DNA of 36,910 nucleotides from NCBI GenBank assembly GCA_947572385.1, contig CANPBX010000021.1, positions 1 to 36,910 of the forward strand, given 5' to 3'. Shown in pieces: positions 7,796-15,038 of the stretch. The notes beneath the pieces are model-generated. The model was not told the DNA's origin and ran no database searches. It worked only from the letters and a program-made list of their open reading frames with translations. A program made the translations under genes and the position numbers. Origin of the DNA: an uncultured Clostridia bacterium (GTDB taxonomy: Bacteria; Bacillota; Clostridia; Oscillospirales; Acutalibacteraceae). Each line of letters opens with the position of its first letter. The first letter of the stretch is position 1.

Positions 7796-7975
7796 TTACT
7801 CCCTGATTATCTTCCTGATATTCTTCTCTATCTTCCGTCTCGGGACCATGACCTCACGCCCGCAGCCGGTACACCTCAGCTTAAAGTCCATCCCTGCCCG
7901 CAGCACCAGGAACTCCCTGCTGCCGCAGGGGTGGCTCTTCTTCATCTGCAGGCGGTCGCCTGCCTGTACATCCAT
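7796..7975 (-). CDS. DUF951 family protein (59 residues)
   Basis: A short gene between cdaR and prfA. The translation begins MDVQAGDRLQMKKSHPCGSR and contains a CTGCG zinc-like pair (with HPCG earlier) and ends in a very basic helix, KIEKNIRKIIRE. This is the typical full DUF951 protein of Firmicutes. Function not established; the two Cys groups and basic tail suggest a metal-bound nucleic-acid or ribosome partner (inference). Start chosen for AAGGGGGG just upstream; the cdaR stop lies 10 bases before it. Confidence 0.88.
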   Translation of the reverse strand: MDVQAGDRLQMKKSHPCGSREFLVLRAGMDFKLRCTGCGREVMVPRRKIEKNIRKIIRE

Positions 7976-7985
7976 AGGGCCCCCC

Positions 7986-9413
7986 TTAGTCCGAGGGCGG
8001 CGCGGCAGCCACCTGTGCGAAGTTCTTTAGCTGTGGCTCGGCCTGGGTCATGACCTCATCGGCGCTGCCTATAGTCACCGCCATAGTATAGCTGCCCAGC
8101 ACCCAGCAGGCCTCTCCCGAGGAGCCGGGTATAGTGACTGTGACGGGCACATCCACATTCCCCGACACGGCGGTCACATTGCTCATGTCCACCTGCACCA
8201 TCACCGAATCGCCTGTGAGCCTCTGCACCTGGGCCTCCGGGCCCGCCAAAGTGACATCAAGGGTCTTTGCGATCGGCAGGGCGGCAAGGTCTCCCCCGGG
8301 GCCGTTTATCACCTGGATATTGCTCTCGGGCACGGTGACCGTCTGCTGCTTGTAGCCGTTAAGATTTATGGTGACCGTCACCTGGCTGATGGCGGTATTG
8401 CTGCTGTTATTGGTGATATTCCTGGTGTTCTGCGGAATGGGGATCTCAAACTGGAAGCTCTGGGAGGTCTTGTCGGGATCCAGCTCCGCAAAGTCTATCA
8501 CATTGTCCATGCGTATCTCCGCAACCGCCCCAAGGGCCTCAGCCGATCCCGCCAGATCTATGGACGCCGGCTCGACGGTTATGCGGCTGTCGGAGAACTG
8601 TGCGGGCCTGTGGGCCATAGTCACGACCACCGGCACGGTCTTCTTCGGGTACACCGGCACTGTCACCTGCTCGGTGTCAACGTCCATGCTCAGGTACATC
8701 CCCGCAGTGTCGCCTATCTCCTGCCCATCCTGGCCGTACAGCCGTATGGGGCAGCTAAGCTCCTTATTCTCCCTAATGGGCCCGTCCACGCTGTAGACCA
8801 CTGCCGCACGGCTTATCTTGTTTACCGATGACTCCGGGCCGCTTATAGTCACCTTCTCTGCAGATAGCACCGGTGTGCCCGGATAGAAGCCGGTGCCCAC
8901 AGTGAAGCTTATCTCGTTCTCAACAGTTAGGGAGACCTCCTTATACCGGTCGTACTCAAGGGTTATCTCCTCCGGGCTTATAGACACCACCTCATAGTCG
9001 GAATAGGTTGACTTCTTTGCCACATGCACCTGGGCCGCGGCCTTCTGGGTGGTGTTTCCGGTGAGCTTTGTAGAAGTGGGGTTCAGCGCCGCGGTCACCT
9101 CGAAATCCTCGGCGGTGAGCTTGGAAGTTATCATGGTGCTGCCGGAGACCTCTATGTCCACGGTCTGGTAGCTGGAGCCCCAGACCCTCAGGCCGTCCGC
9201 CTCTGCCTCTGCGGACATGGTAAACTGGATGGGCACGTTATACACCGTCCTGTTCAGGTCGCTGCTTCCGGCGGCGGTGACAAACCAGCCTATAAGCGCC
9301 GCCAAAAACGAGCAGGCCAGCACAAAGCTGTTGTGATATATCAGCCCTGAGAGCCGGAACTTGCGCTTCTGCCTGCCCGCAGGCTGCTCCTCGTTATTCC
9401 TTCTCATGTTCAT
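7986..9413 (-). CDS. cdaR: YbbR-domain regulator of diadenylate cyclase (CdaR)
   Basis: 475 residues. A basic cytoplasmic tail (1-24), one membrane segment (about residues 30-47) and a long extracellular part made of repeated YbbR domains (about 55-460). CdaR binds and modulates the membrane diadenylate cyclase CdaA. It lies 8 bases after cdaA in the same operon, the standard arrangement; the third usual member, glmM, is not here. GGGAGG upstream supports the start at 9413, though Met3 is possible. Confidence 0.9.
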   Translation of the reverse strand: MNMRRNNEEQPAGRQKRKFRLSGLIYHNSFVLACSFLAALIGWFVTAAGSSDLNRTVYNVPIQFTMSAEAEADGLRVWGSSYQTVDIEVSGSTMITSKLTAEDFEVTAALNPTSTKLTGNTTQKAAAQVHVAKKSTYSDYEVVSISPEEITLEYDRYKEVSLTVENEISFTVGTGFYPGTPVLSAEKVTISGPESSVNKISRAAVVYSVDGPIRENKELSCPIRLYGQDGQEIGDTAGMYLSMDVDTEQVTVPVYPKKTVPVVVTMAHRPAQFSDSRITVEPASIDLAGSAEALGAVAEIRMDNVIDFAELDPDKTSQSFQFEIPIPQNTRNITNNSSNTAISQVTVTINLNGYKQQTVTVPESNIQVINGPGGDLAALPIAKTLDVTLAGPEAQVQRLTGDSVMVQVDMSNVTAVSGNVDVPVTVTIPGSSGEACWVLGSYTMAVTIGSADEVMTQAEPQLKNFAQVAAAPPSD

Positions 9414-9420
9414 ATGGCCT

Positions 9421-10320
9421 TCACCTCCCGCTCTTTTTTCCCTTTACCAGCCCGAGCTTTCCTAAGATCCCGCCGCCCTCTCTGCCGGCCTCCTCGCCGA
9501 TAAGCTCTGCGCAGAGGGTCTCGGACAGGGTCACCCGGTTATAGTTCCTCTGGAGCCTGCCGCCGATGGCGATGGAGATCTGCCCGGTCTCCTCTGAGAC
9601 CACCACTACAACGGCGTCGGAGTTCTCGCTCATTCCGATAGCCGCCCTATGCCTTGTGCCAAGCTCCGCCGAAACGCTGTCGCTTGCCGTAAGGGGCAGT
9701 ATGCACCCTGCCGCGCAGACACGCCCGTCCCTGATTATCATGCCCCCGTCGTGCAGCGGGGCCTTATTGAAGAATATGTTGGCTATCAGCTGCCCTGAGG
9801 GGCCGGCGTCCACAAGAGTTCCTGTGGAGATTATCTCCCCCAGCTTCGTCTGACGCTCGAAAACTATCAGCGCCCCCATGCGCAGCTGCTGGAGAATGGC
9901 AGCCGCCTCTACCACCCCGTCAATGGCCTCTTTTGTACCGGCGGTTTCAGCGTCCCGGCTCCTGGAGCCAAGATTGCTTGTAATAGACTGGACGGCCTTG
10001 CTATGGCCCACCTGCTCCAGGGCCTTGCGTATCTCAGGCTGGAAGAGTATGACGACCATTATAACGGTGGACTGCAGAAACGCCCTTAGTATGCCGTTGA
10101 GCATCATCAGGTCGCCGTAGAAGGACACAAGGTACAGGGCCACCAGCAGTATTATGCCCTTGACCAGCTGCCCGGCCCTGGTGTCGCGCACAAGCTTTAT
10201 AAGCCCGTACAGCAGAACGGTCACTATGGCCACGTCTATGGCATCCTTAAAGGAGAACCGGCGGGCCAGGTCCAGCACAGTGTCCCCGGCCTGGGTGACG
10301 GTCTCGATAAAGCTTCCCAT
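9421..10320 (-). CDS. cdaA: Membrane diadenylate cyclase CdaA
   Basis: 299 residues from the ATG at 10320. Three membrane helices (about 27-45, 51-68, 76-94) precede a cytoplasmic DAC domain that makes c-di-AMP from two ATP. RHR is at 223-225 in GTRHRAAIG. The usual DGA motif reads DGG (191-193, LHDGGMII), an Ala-to-Gly change that leaves the aspartate. c-di-AMP controls potassium and osmolyte uptake and wall homeostasis. A longer in-frame start at 10389 would add a basic tail and is disfavoured because the promoter elements lie inside it. First gene of the operon that runs to 4546. Confidence 0.92.
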   Translation of the reverse strand: MGSFIETVTQAGDTVLDLARRFSFKDAIDVAIVTVLLYGLIKLVRDTRAGQLVKGIILLVALYLVSFYGDLMMLNGILRAFLQSTVIMVVILFQPEIRKALEQVGHSKAVQSITSNLGSRSRDAETAGTKEAIDGVVEAAAILQQLRMGALIVFERQTKLGEIISTGTLVDAGPSGQLIANIFFNKAPLHDGGMIIRDGRVCAAGCILPLTASDSVSAELGTRHRAAIGMSENSDAVVVVVSEETGQISIAIGGRLQRNYNRVTLSETLCAELIGEEAGREGGGILGKLGLVKGKKSGR

Positions 10321-10366
10321 ATTTTTACTTCCCCGCTTTCTCCCCACTGGGGTGTATGCTCTCATT

Positions 10367-10389
10367 ATTTTACCATAACCCGCTGTCAA
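10367..10389 (-). promoter_or_regulatory. Possible promoter of the cdaA operon
   Basis: On the minus strand a TTGACA (10384-10389) and a TAAAAT with an extended TGG (10367-10372) are present, but they are only 11 bases apart, too close to be a normal pair. The extended -10 may work with a weak -35 (TTTTCT, about 10390-10395), or TTGACA with the AT-rich stretch further on. Confidence 0.3.
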
Positions 10390-10436
10390 AGAAAAGGGGT
10401 TTTTGATAGAATCCCCTGAAGTTTTACAGTTCTTTC

Positions 10437-10478
10437 ACAAAGGAAAGCGCCGGGAGAACGGCTCAGCTGTTCCCCGGC
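10437..10478 (-). terminator. Terminator after the cysteine desulfurase
   Basis: Minus-strand hairpin with arms at 10469-10478 and 10449-10459 (GCCGGG core, 10 pairs with one bulged A, 9-base loop), followed by CTTTCCTTTG. It lies 9 bases after the desulfurase stop and should separate that unit from cdaA. Confidence 0.6.
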
Positions 10479-10486
10479 ACTTATGA

Positions 10487-11725
10487 TCAGCGTGTCAGCC
10501 TTGAGACGGCACTTATGAGTGTGTCCAGCTCCCAGCGTTTTGTAAATACGGATACGGAGGCCCGCACCGTGCCGACCTCCTCTGTGCCCAGCTTTCTATG
10601 GGCGCAGGGGGCGCAGTGCAGCCCGCAGCGGACGGCTATATTTTTCCTTCCCAGGTACTCCCCCACCTCCTCGCTTTTCATTCCCTCCACATTAAAGGAC
10701 ACCACCGGCACATACCAGGGCGCCCTGGGCTCATTGGTATAGAGCTTCACCCCCCTGAGCCTTGAGAGGCCCCTATGGAGGTATGAGGCCATGCCCAGCT
10801 CCTCCCGGTAGATATTTTCCTGCCCTTTTTTTGCCACAAATGCCACGCCGGAGCGCAGGGCGATTATCCCGGGCACGTTTATGGTCCCGGCCTCATAGCG
10901 CTCCGGCGGGTCGTCCGGCTGCATAAGGCTCCTTGACTGGGTGCCGGTGCCGCCCTCAATAATGGTCCCCAGCCGGTCCAAAGGGTCCCTGAGCACAAGA
11001 ATTCCAATGCCCATGGGCCCATAGAGCCCCTTATGCCCCGCGCAGCAGAGATAGTCGATTCCGCTCTCGCCAATATTTATAGGCACTACCCCGGCGGACT
11101 GGGCGGCGTCCACGCAGATTTTCGCGCCGTACTGATGGCATAGGGCCGCAAGGCGCTCCACGGGCACGCGGATCCCGAAGACATTGGAGGCCTGGGTGCA
11201 GACAAGCAGCTTCGTCTTCGGGGTCATGGCCTTTCTGAAGGCGTCTAAGGTCGCGTCATTGTCCTCTGGAGCGACCTCTGCCACAGAGTAGGCCACCCCC
11301 CGCTCTTTAAGGGCCTCCAGAGGCCTCATGACCGCATTATGCTCCAGGTCGGAGACCACCACGTGGTCCCCGGGCTTTAGTGTCCCCTTCATCACCAGGT
11401 TCAGCGCCCCGGTGCAGTTTGCCCCGAACACCACGCACTCCGGCCCCGGAGCCCCGAACAGCGCCGCCACGTCCTTCCGGCAGGAGTACACCGCACCCCC
11501 TGTCTCAATGCTCATGGGGAAGCCGCCCCTGCCTGGGTTTGCCCCATACCTTGTTACCGCCCCGCCTATGGCCCGGATCACGCTCTGTGGCTTGGGGTAG
11601 GTGGTGGCTGAGTTGTCCAGATATATCATGCCGCCCCGGACCTGCGTGCTTCCATAGCCGTGCATGGGGCCGTTCATGGAGCTACTCATGGGACCATTCA
11701 TGGAGACATTCATGTGGCCATTCAT
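10487..11725 (-). CDS. Cysteine desulfurase family protein with Met-repeat N-terminus
   Basis: 412 residues, aminotransferase class V fold, PLP dependent; takes sulfur from cysteine for Fe-S, thio-cofactor or selenium-related use. The PLP lysine is K232 (AGHKGLYGP) and the catalytic loop RCGLHCAPC is at 366-374, as in the TIGR01977-type family. The conserved domain starts at Met33 (MIYLDNSATTYP). Before it lie 32 extra residues, opening with six M-x-x-x units (Met at 1, 5, 9, 13, 17, 21). The start at 11725 is supported by AGGAGG 7 bases upstream and an ATGA overlap with the DUF3343 gene, so the tail is probably made; any of the other ATGs could also start. Pairing with DUF3343 is typical and suggests a sulfur- or selenium-transfer role. 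Confidence 0.88.
   Translation of the reverse strand: MNGHMNVSMNGPMSSSMNGPMHGYGSTQVRGGMIYLDNSATTYPKPQSVIRAIGGAVTRYGANPGRGGFPMSIETGGAVYSCRKDVAALFGAPGPECVVFGANCTGALNLVMKGTLKPGDHVVVSDLEHNAVMRPLEALKERGVAYSVAEVAPEDNDATLDAFRKAMTPKTKLLVCTQASNVFGIRVPVERLAALCHQYGAKICVDAAQSAGVVPINIGESGIDYLCCAGHKGLYGPMGIGILVLRDPLDRLGTIIEGGTGTQSRSLMQPDDPPERYEAGTINVPGIIALRSGVAFVAKKGQENIYREELGMASYLHRGLSRLRGVKLYTNEPRAPWYVPVVSFNVEGMKSEEVGEYLGRKNIAVRCGLHCAPCAHRKLGTEEVGTVRASVSVFTKRWELDTLISAVSRLTR
11654..11725 (-). repeat. 12-bp tandem repeat, six units, an ATG in each
   Basis: Plus-strand CAT triplets fall at 11663, 11675, 11687, 11699, 11711 and 11723, exactly 12 bases apart. The unit, read on the minus strand, is close to ATGAAYGGNCCC; three units are nearly alike and the others diverge. 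It encodes the Met-Asn-Gly-Pro type repeats at the start of the desulfurase and keeps the frame whatever the copy number. Confidence 0.85.
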
Positions 11726-11952
11726 GGCCTCGCCTCCTGCTCCAGGCGCCCCAGTATCTTTATGCCGTTCTCGGTCAGTATACGCTCCGCTTCGTCCGCT
11801 CCGTGGGGCACATATATCCCGTAGCCGCAGCCAGTGGTGCTGCTGGGTGGTATGCGCTCCACATAGGCCCGGACGCCCCGCCTTGTGAGCAGGTCGCGGC
11901 CTTTCATGGCGTAGGTGACGGAGCTGACCAGAATAACAGGCTTGCCCATCAT
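11722..11952 (-). CDS. DUF3343 family protein
   Basis: 76 residues from the ATG at 11952 (ATG 11949 is equally possible; GAGG ends 5 and 8 bases before them). The fold pattern, VILVSSVTYAMKGRDLL then a Gly/Cys segment TTGCGYGIYV and a C-terminal helix, matches DUF3343, small TusA/YedF-like proteins thought to carry sulfur or selenium. The single cysteine (TGCGYG) is the likely carrier residue. Its stop overlaps the desulfurase start by ATGA, so the pair is made together. Confidence 0.85.
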   Translation of the reverse strand: MMGKPVILVSSVTYAMKGRDLLTRRGVRAYVERIPPSSTTGCGYGIYVPHGADEAERILTENGIKILGRLEQEARP

Positions 11953-11969
11953 TATCACCTCAGTTTCAG

Positions 11970-12006
11970 ATTATATAGGTAGGGCCAAACCAAGCTTCGG
12001 CCCTAC
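11970..12006 (-). promoter_or_regulatory. -10 box and adjoining inverted repeat before DUF3343
   Basis: A perfect minus-strand TATAAT lies at 11970-11975, about 20 bases before the start. Just upstream, GTAGGGCC (11979-11986) and GGCCCTAC (11999-12006) form an exact 8-bp inverted repeat around 12 bases, covering where the -35 should be; no good -35 is present. This fits an activator- or repressor-controlled promoter, but a mere hairpin is possible. Confidence 0.4.
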
Positions 12007-12049
12007 GTTATCATATGCCAGGGCCCGTCCTTAGGTGATAATATAAATA

Positions 12050-12082
12050 ACAAAAAGGAGCCCTGAAAGTCCAAGGCCCCTT
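12050..12082 (-). terminator. Terminator of the SLH-lysozyme gene
   Basis: Minus-strand hairpin: arms 12072-12082 and 12055-12065 pair over 11 positions (two wobbles) around 6 bases, then TTTTTG. It follows the gene by about 55 AT-rich bases. Confidence 0.8.
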
Positions 12083-12135
12083 AATATATAAACTTAAAGT
12101 TATATTATTATATGTTTAGATTACCCAATAATTAT

Positions 12136-14778
12136 CTATCTCTTGTCGAGATACTGAATTCTCTCCGGGTATACGAACCCGTATGTGTTTTTCCTGTAAT
12201 TAGGCGTCTCCACGCCGTATGGCTTGCCCTCGTTATAGTTGCCGAAGAAGAATATTTTGCATTCGTCCAGTCTGCGGTACACAAGGCCCGGCGTTATGCC
12301 CCCGGCCATGTGCCACAGCAGCAGCTCTGTAGCAAGAGAGGTGGAGTCGGCGTAGTTCAGATCCACCTTATGGCTGCCGCTGAGCTTAACATAGCCTGAG
12401 CCGACCCAGCCGGTCTTGCCGCCGTAGCTGGTCTTATACCAAACCTCCTGCCTTGTGGCTGATCGTATCACCTTCACATCGGTGACCTTTATCGAGGCCC
12501 CGGTAGGTATGACCCCCGCCTTCTTGCCCGACCTGTCGGTAGTGGCGTAAAGCACCGCCGGATTGGTGCTTGAGCTGGTGTTGACAACGCCAGAGGCAGG
12601 CTTTGAGGCCGAGACGCTGGGCGGCACCACCATGTTCAGTATCATGTCAGCCGCGTCAGTGGCCCCCTGGCTCAGGTTCCCTGTGCCGATATTGTATACC
12701 CAGCTTGTAAGGGCGTCGAACTGGGCCTGGCTCATCTTGATGTTGTGCTTTTTGCGGAAGTTCTCGACCGCCCGGGCATATACGCCCTCATCGGCCTTTT
12801 CGATCAGCAGGGCGTAGGCCTCCCTATCGGTGAGGTTATTGTAGAAGGTGTCGTTGGCGTTTGCCACAACGTACCCGCAGCCCACAGTGGGATTGCCTGA
12901 AACAAGCACGTCATCCTCCACCTCGTTGACAATGCCCTCGAAGTCCCTGATGACCGCTATGCCCCGGGCGCTGAGCCTGCGCGGCTCGTCGGTGGCGTCG
13001 GTATAGCTCACACTATCCTTCACCTGGACGGTAAAGCTCACGTTCTCAGTGGAGAACTGGCCCCCTGTCCCGGCGTATGCCCTCACGGTGTATGTTCCCG
13101 GAAGCGCCAGCTTCAGGGTCTGGGTAAACACCCTGGTCCTGTTGTCCGGCAGGCCGTGCTCGGATCTGTTGCTCTCTGAAACATAGCTGTCGGTGGTGTA
13201 GCTTGCGCCGCCGGAGATGTCAAAGCGCACCTGGTCCCTGCTGTCGTCGGTTATGGCAATAAGCTGGAAATCCGTGTCCTTCTGCACGATGCTCTCCGAT
13301 GGGTATGCAAAACGCACCGGCTCCGGGGCCGTGACAGTCACTGTACAAGTGGCCTTCCTATTGCCCGCACCGTCTAAGTATGTAAGCACCGCCGTGCCTG
13401 GGCTTCCGGCGTAGACTATGGCGCTCTGCTTCTTGCCGCTATAATCTATGGTGTAGCCGACCCTTGCCACATTCGTGTCTGAGCTGCTCCACTTCATGGA
13501 GCTCACCTGCTTGTCCGCCGTGGCGTCCAGCCTGGCGCTCATATACTGGCGCATATTCAGGCTGCTGGCGGAGAGGTTCCCGTTCTGAGCCGTGCCGCCG
13601 CCCCCTGTGTAGAGCTTCACGTAGTCTCCAAGCACAAAGCCCGAAATTCCGCCTGAGGTCTTTATCCCCAGCCAGGGGGCCTTGCTGATGTCCGTCACCG
13701 TCAACAGGGCTCCGTCAGGCACGGCCGTTATCACCCTGCCGTCTACCGGGGCCTCACGAACATTCAGCCCATTGTCGGAAGTGACCTGCACGGTCGAGCC
13801 CACCTTGACCCCGCTGGGAAGCTGGTCTGGCCCCGGGGGGGCAGGCGGCTCCGGCGGGTCCGGCTGCTCCACAGGATCCGCAGCCTCGGCTATCTCCTTA
13901 AAGGCCCAGTGGGACTTGGGCACGTCTGAAAACTCCTGCTTATCGCTGTCCGCGGCGAAGCTGCCGTCCCTGCGCTCCAGGGCGCTGTTGAGCACGGTTA
14001 CCACCTGGCAGCGCTTTATGTCGTCGTCCGGGCCGAACCTGCCGTCGCTGTAGCCTGCTATCCAGCCCTTACCCTGCACGGCGGCTATGGCCTCATAGGC
14101 CCAGTGGCTCTCCGGCACGTCCGGGAAGGTGCTCTCCCCCTTGGGGAGGTCAAAGCAGTTGCTCAGCACCACCATGAACTCGGCCCTGGTAAGGTTGTCC
14201 TTGGGGCGGAACTTCTTGCCGTCGCCGTTCATTACCCCAAGGGTGCTCATTGCTGCTATGGCCTTATAGGCCCAGCCGGTAGTTGAGACGTCCGAGAAGC
14301 TGGCGGAAGCGTCAGCCGGCTTCTCCTCCAGCAGGTTATATATGACCTGGGCCACCTCCTGCCTGGTGATAGGCGCGTCGGGCTTAAAGCGCCCGTCCGT
14401 AGTGCCGGACATATAGGGCTCGTGGCCCCCGGTCTTAAGCTTTACCAGGGCCTTTGAGAACATATCCTGGGCCGAATCCGAGTCCCCGGTGGCTGTATCC
14501 CTGCTGCCGGTATCACCGCCGTCGGTATCTACGCCAGTGCTCCCGGAGTCCTCTGCGCCCGGCTCCCGGCCTTCGGGCTCCGCGGCGTCTTCTATGTCCT
14601 CTGTCTCTTCTATCATGTCCTCCACGGGCTCTCCGCCGTCCTGTAGCCCGTTCTCTTCTTCCTGCTGCTGTCCGGCATTTAAGTCCGTCCCCTCCGCAGC
14701 CGCGGAGCATATGGGAAGCGCGGCTATCAGCACTGCCAGAAGCAGGGCCGTCAGCAGACGTATCCATTGTCTTCGCAT
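12136..14778 (-). CDS. Secreted SLH-domain lysozyme (GH24) with SH3 and Ig-like domains
   Basis: 880 residues from the ATG at 14778 (GGAGG 12 bases upstream). Order: signal peptide (1-28, cut after SAAA); acidic Asp/Glu/Gly linker (30-105); three SLH repeats (about 108-300; DGRFKPD, DGKKFRPKD, DGRFGPDD) that bind cell-wall polysaccharide; Pro-rich linker; SH3 domain (324-390, LNVREAP); two Ig-like domains (about 400-482 and 485-587); GH24 lysozyme (from about 602), with catalytic Glu614 in RDFEG, VGCGYV, and SWVYNIGTG (692-700). A second SH3 domain (738-800) then interrupts the lysozyme, whose last helix, WHMAGGITPGLVYRRLDEC, follows at 822-840. It likely cleaves peptidoglycan while held on the cell surface, as an autolysin or a defence/colonisation factor. 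It has its own promoter and terminator. Confidence 0.88.
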   Translation of the reverse strand: MRRQWIRLLTALLLAVLIAALPICSAAAEGTDLNAGQQQEEENGLQDGGEPVEDMIEETEDIEDAAEPEGREPGAEDSGSTGVDTDGGDTGSRDTATGDSDSAQDMFSKALVKLKTGGHEPYMSGTTDGRFKPDAPITRQEVAQVIYNLLEEKPADASASFSDVSTTGWAYKAIAAMSTLGVMNGDGKKFRPKDNLTRAEFMVVLSNCFDLPKGESTFPDVPESHWAYEAIAAVQGKGWIAGYSDGRFGPDDDIKRCQVVTVLNSALERRDGSFAADSDKQEFSDVPKSHWAFKEIAEAADPVEQPDPPEPPAPPGPDQLPSGVKVGSTVQVTSDNGLNVREAPVDGRVITAVPDGALLTVTDISKAPWLGIKTSGGISGFVLGDYVKLYTGGGGTAQNGNLSASSLNMRQYMSARLDATADKQVSSMKWSSSDTNVARVGYTIDYSGKKQSAIVYAGSPGTAVLTYLDGAGNRKATCTVTVTAPEPVRFAYPSESIVQKDTDFQLIAITDDSRDQVRFDISGGASYTTDSYVSESNRSEHGLPDNRTRVFTQTLKLALPGTYTVRAYAGTGGQFSTENVSFTVQVKDSVSYTDATDEPRRLSARGIAVIRDFEGIVNEVEDDVLVSGNPTVGCGYVVANANDTFYNNLTDREAYALLIEKADEGVYARAVENFRKKHNIKMSQAQFDALTSWVYNIGTGNLSQGATDAADMILNMVVPPSVSASKPASGVVNTSSSTNPAVLYATTDRSGKKAGVIPTGASIKVTDVKVIRSATRQEVWYKTSYGGKTGWVGSGYVKLSGSHKVDLNYADSTSLATELLLWHMAGGITPGLVYRRLDECKIFFFGNYNEGKPYGVETPNYRKNTYGFVYPERIQYLDKR

Positions 14779-14836
14779 AGTAAAGCTGTACCTCCAAAAT
14801 AAGTCGCCCGGGCAAGACACTCCCCCGGTGAGGCCA

Positions 14837-14865
14837 ATTATAACAGAAAGGTTACAAAATTGCAA
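14837..14865 (-). promoter_or_regulatory. Promoter of the SLH-lysozyme gene
   Basis: Minus strand: -35 TTGCAA (14860-14865), 17-base spacer, perfect -10 TATAAT (14837-14842). The leader is about 50 bases. Confidence 0.75.
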
Positions 14866-14941
14866 TCTTTTCTGCCGGAATTCCAGTTATTTCAAGGGAT
14901 AAGGGGGCTTTCAGGGGCCCAAAAACCGCCGTAAAACAGTG

Positions 14942-14976
14942 AAAACCGGCGGGCATTTGGTATCCCCGCCGGTTTT
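14942..14976. terminator. Strong hairpin terminator after the trpB-like gene
   Basis: Arms AAAACCGGCGGG (14942-14953) and complement (14965-14976) pair perfectly around an 11-base loop. Flanking A- and T-runs let it work on both strands; it lies 63 bases after the minus-strand trpB-like stop and before the lysozyme promoter. Confidence 0.85.
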
Positions 14977-15038
14977 TGTCCACTAGATATTCGGATTTAA
15001 TAAAATTGTAAGAAAATCTTAGGAAAATTCCCCTGATT

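Noticed and set aside
10390-10436. Second hairpin AGGGG/CCCCT between the desulfurase and cdaA
   Set aside because: Only five pairs; too weak to annotate.
11654-11725. CRISPR-like array
   Set aside because: The repeat is only 12 bases, has no spacers and is coding.
11380-11982. A 200-codon plus-strand frame opposite the desulfurase
   Set aside because: A shadow, rich in Pro/Arg/Ser and without a ribosome site.
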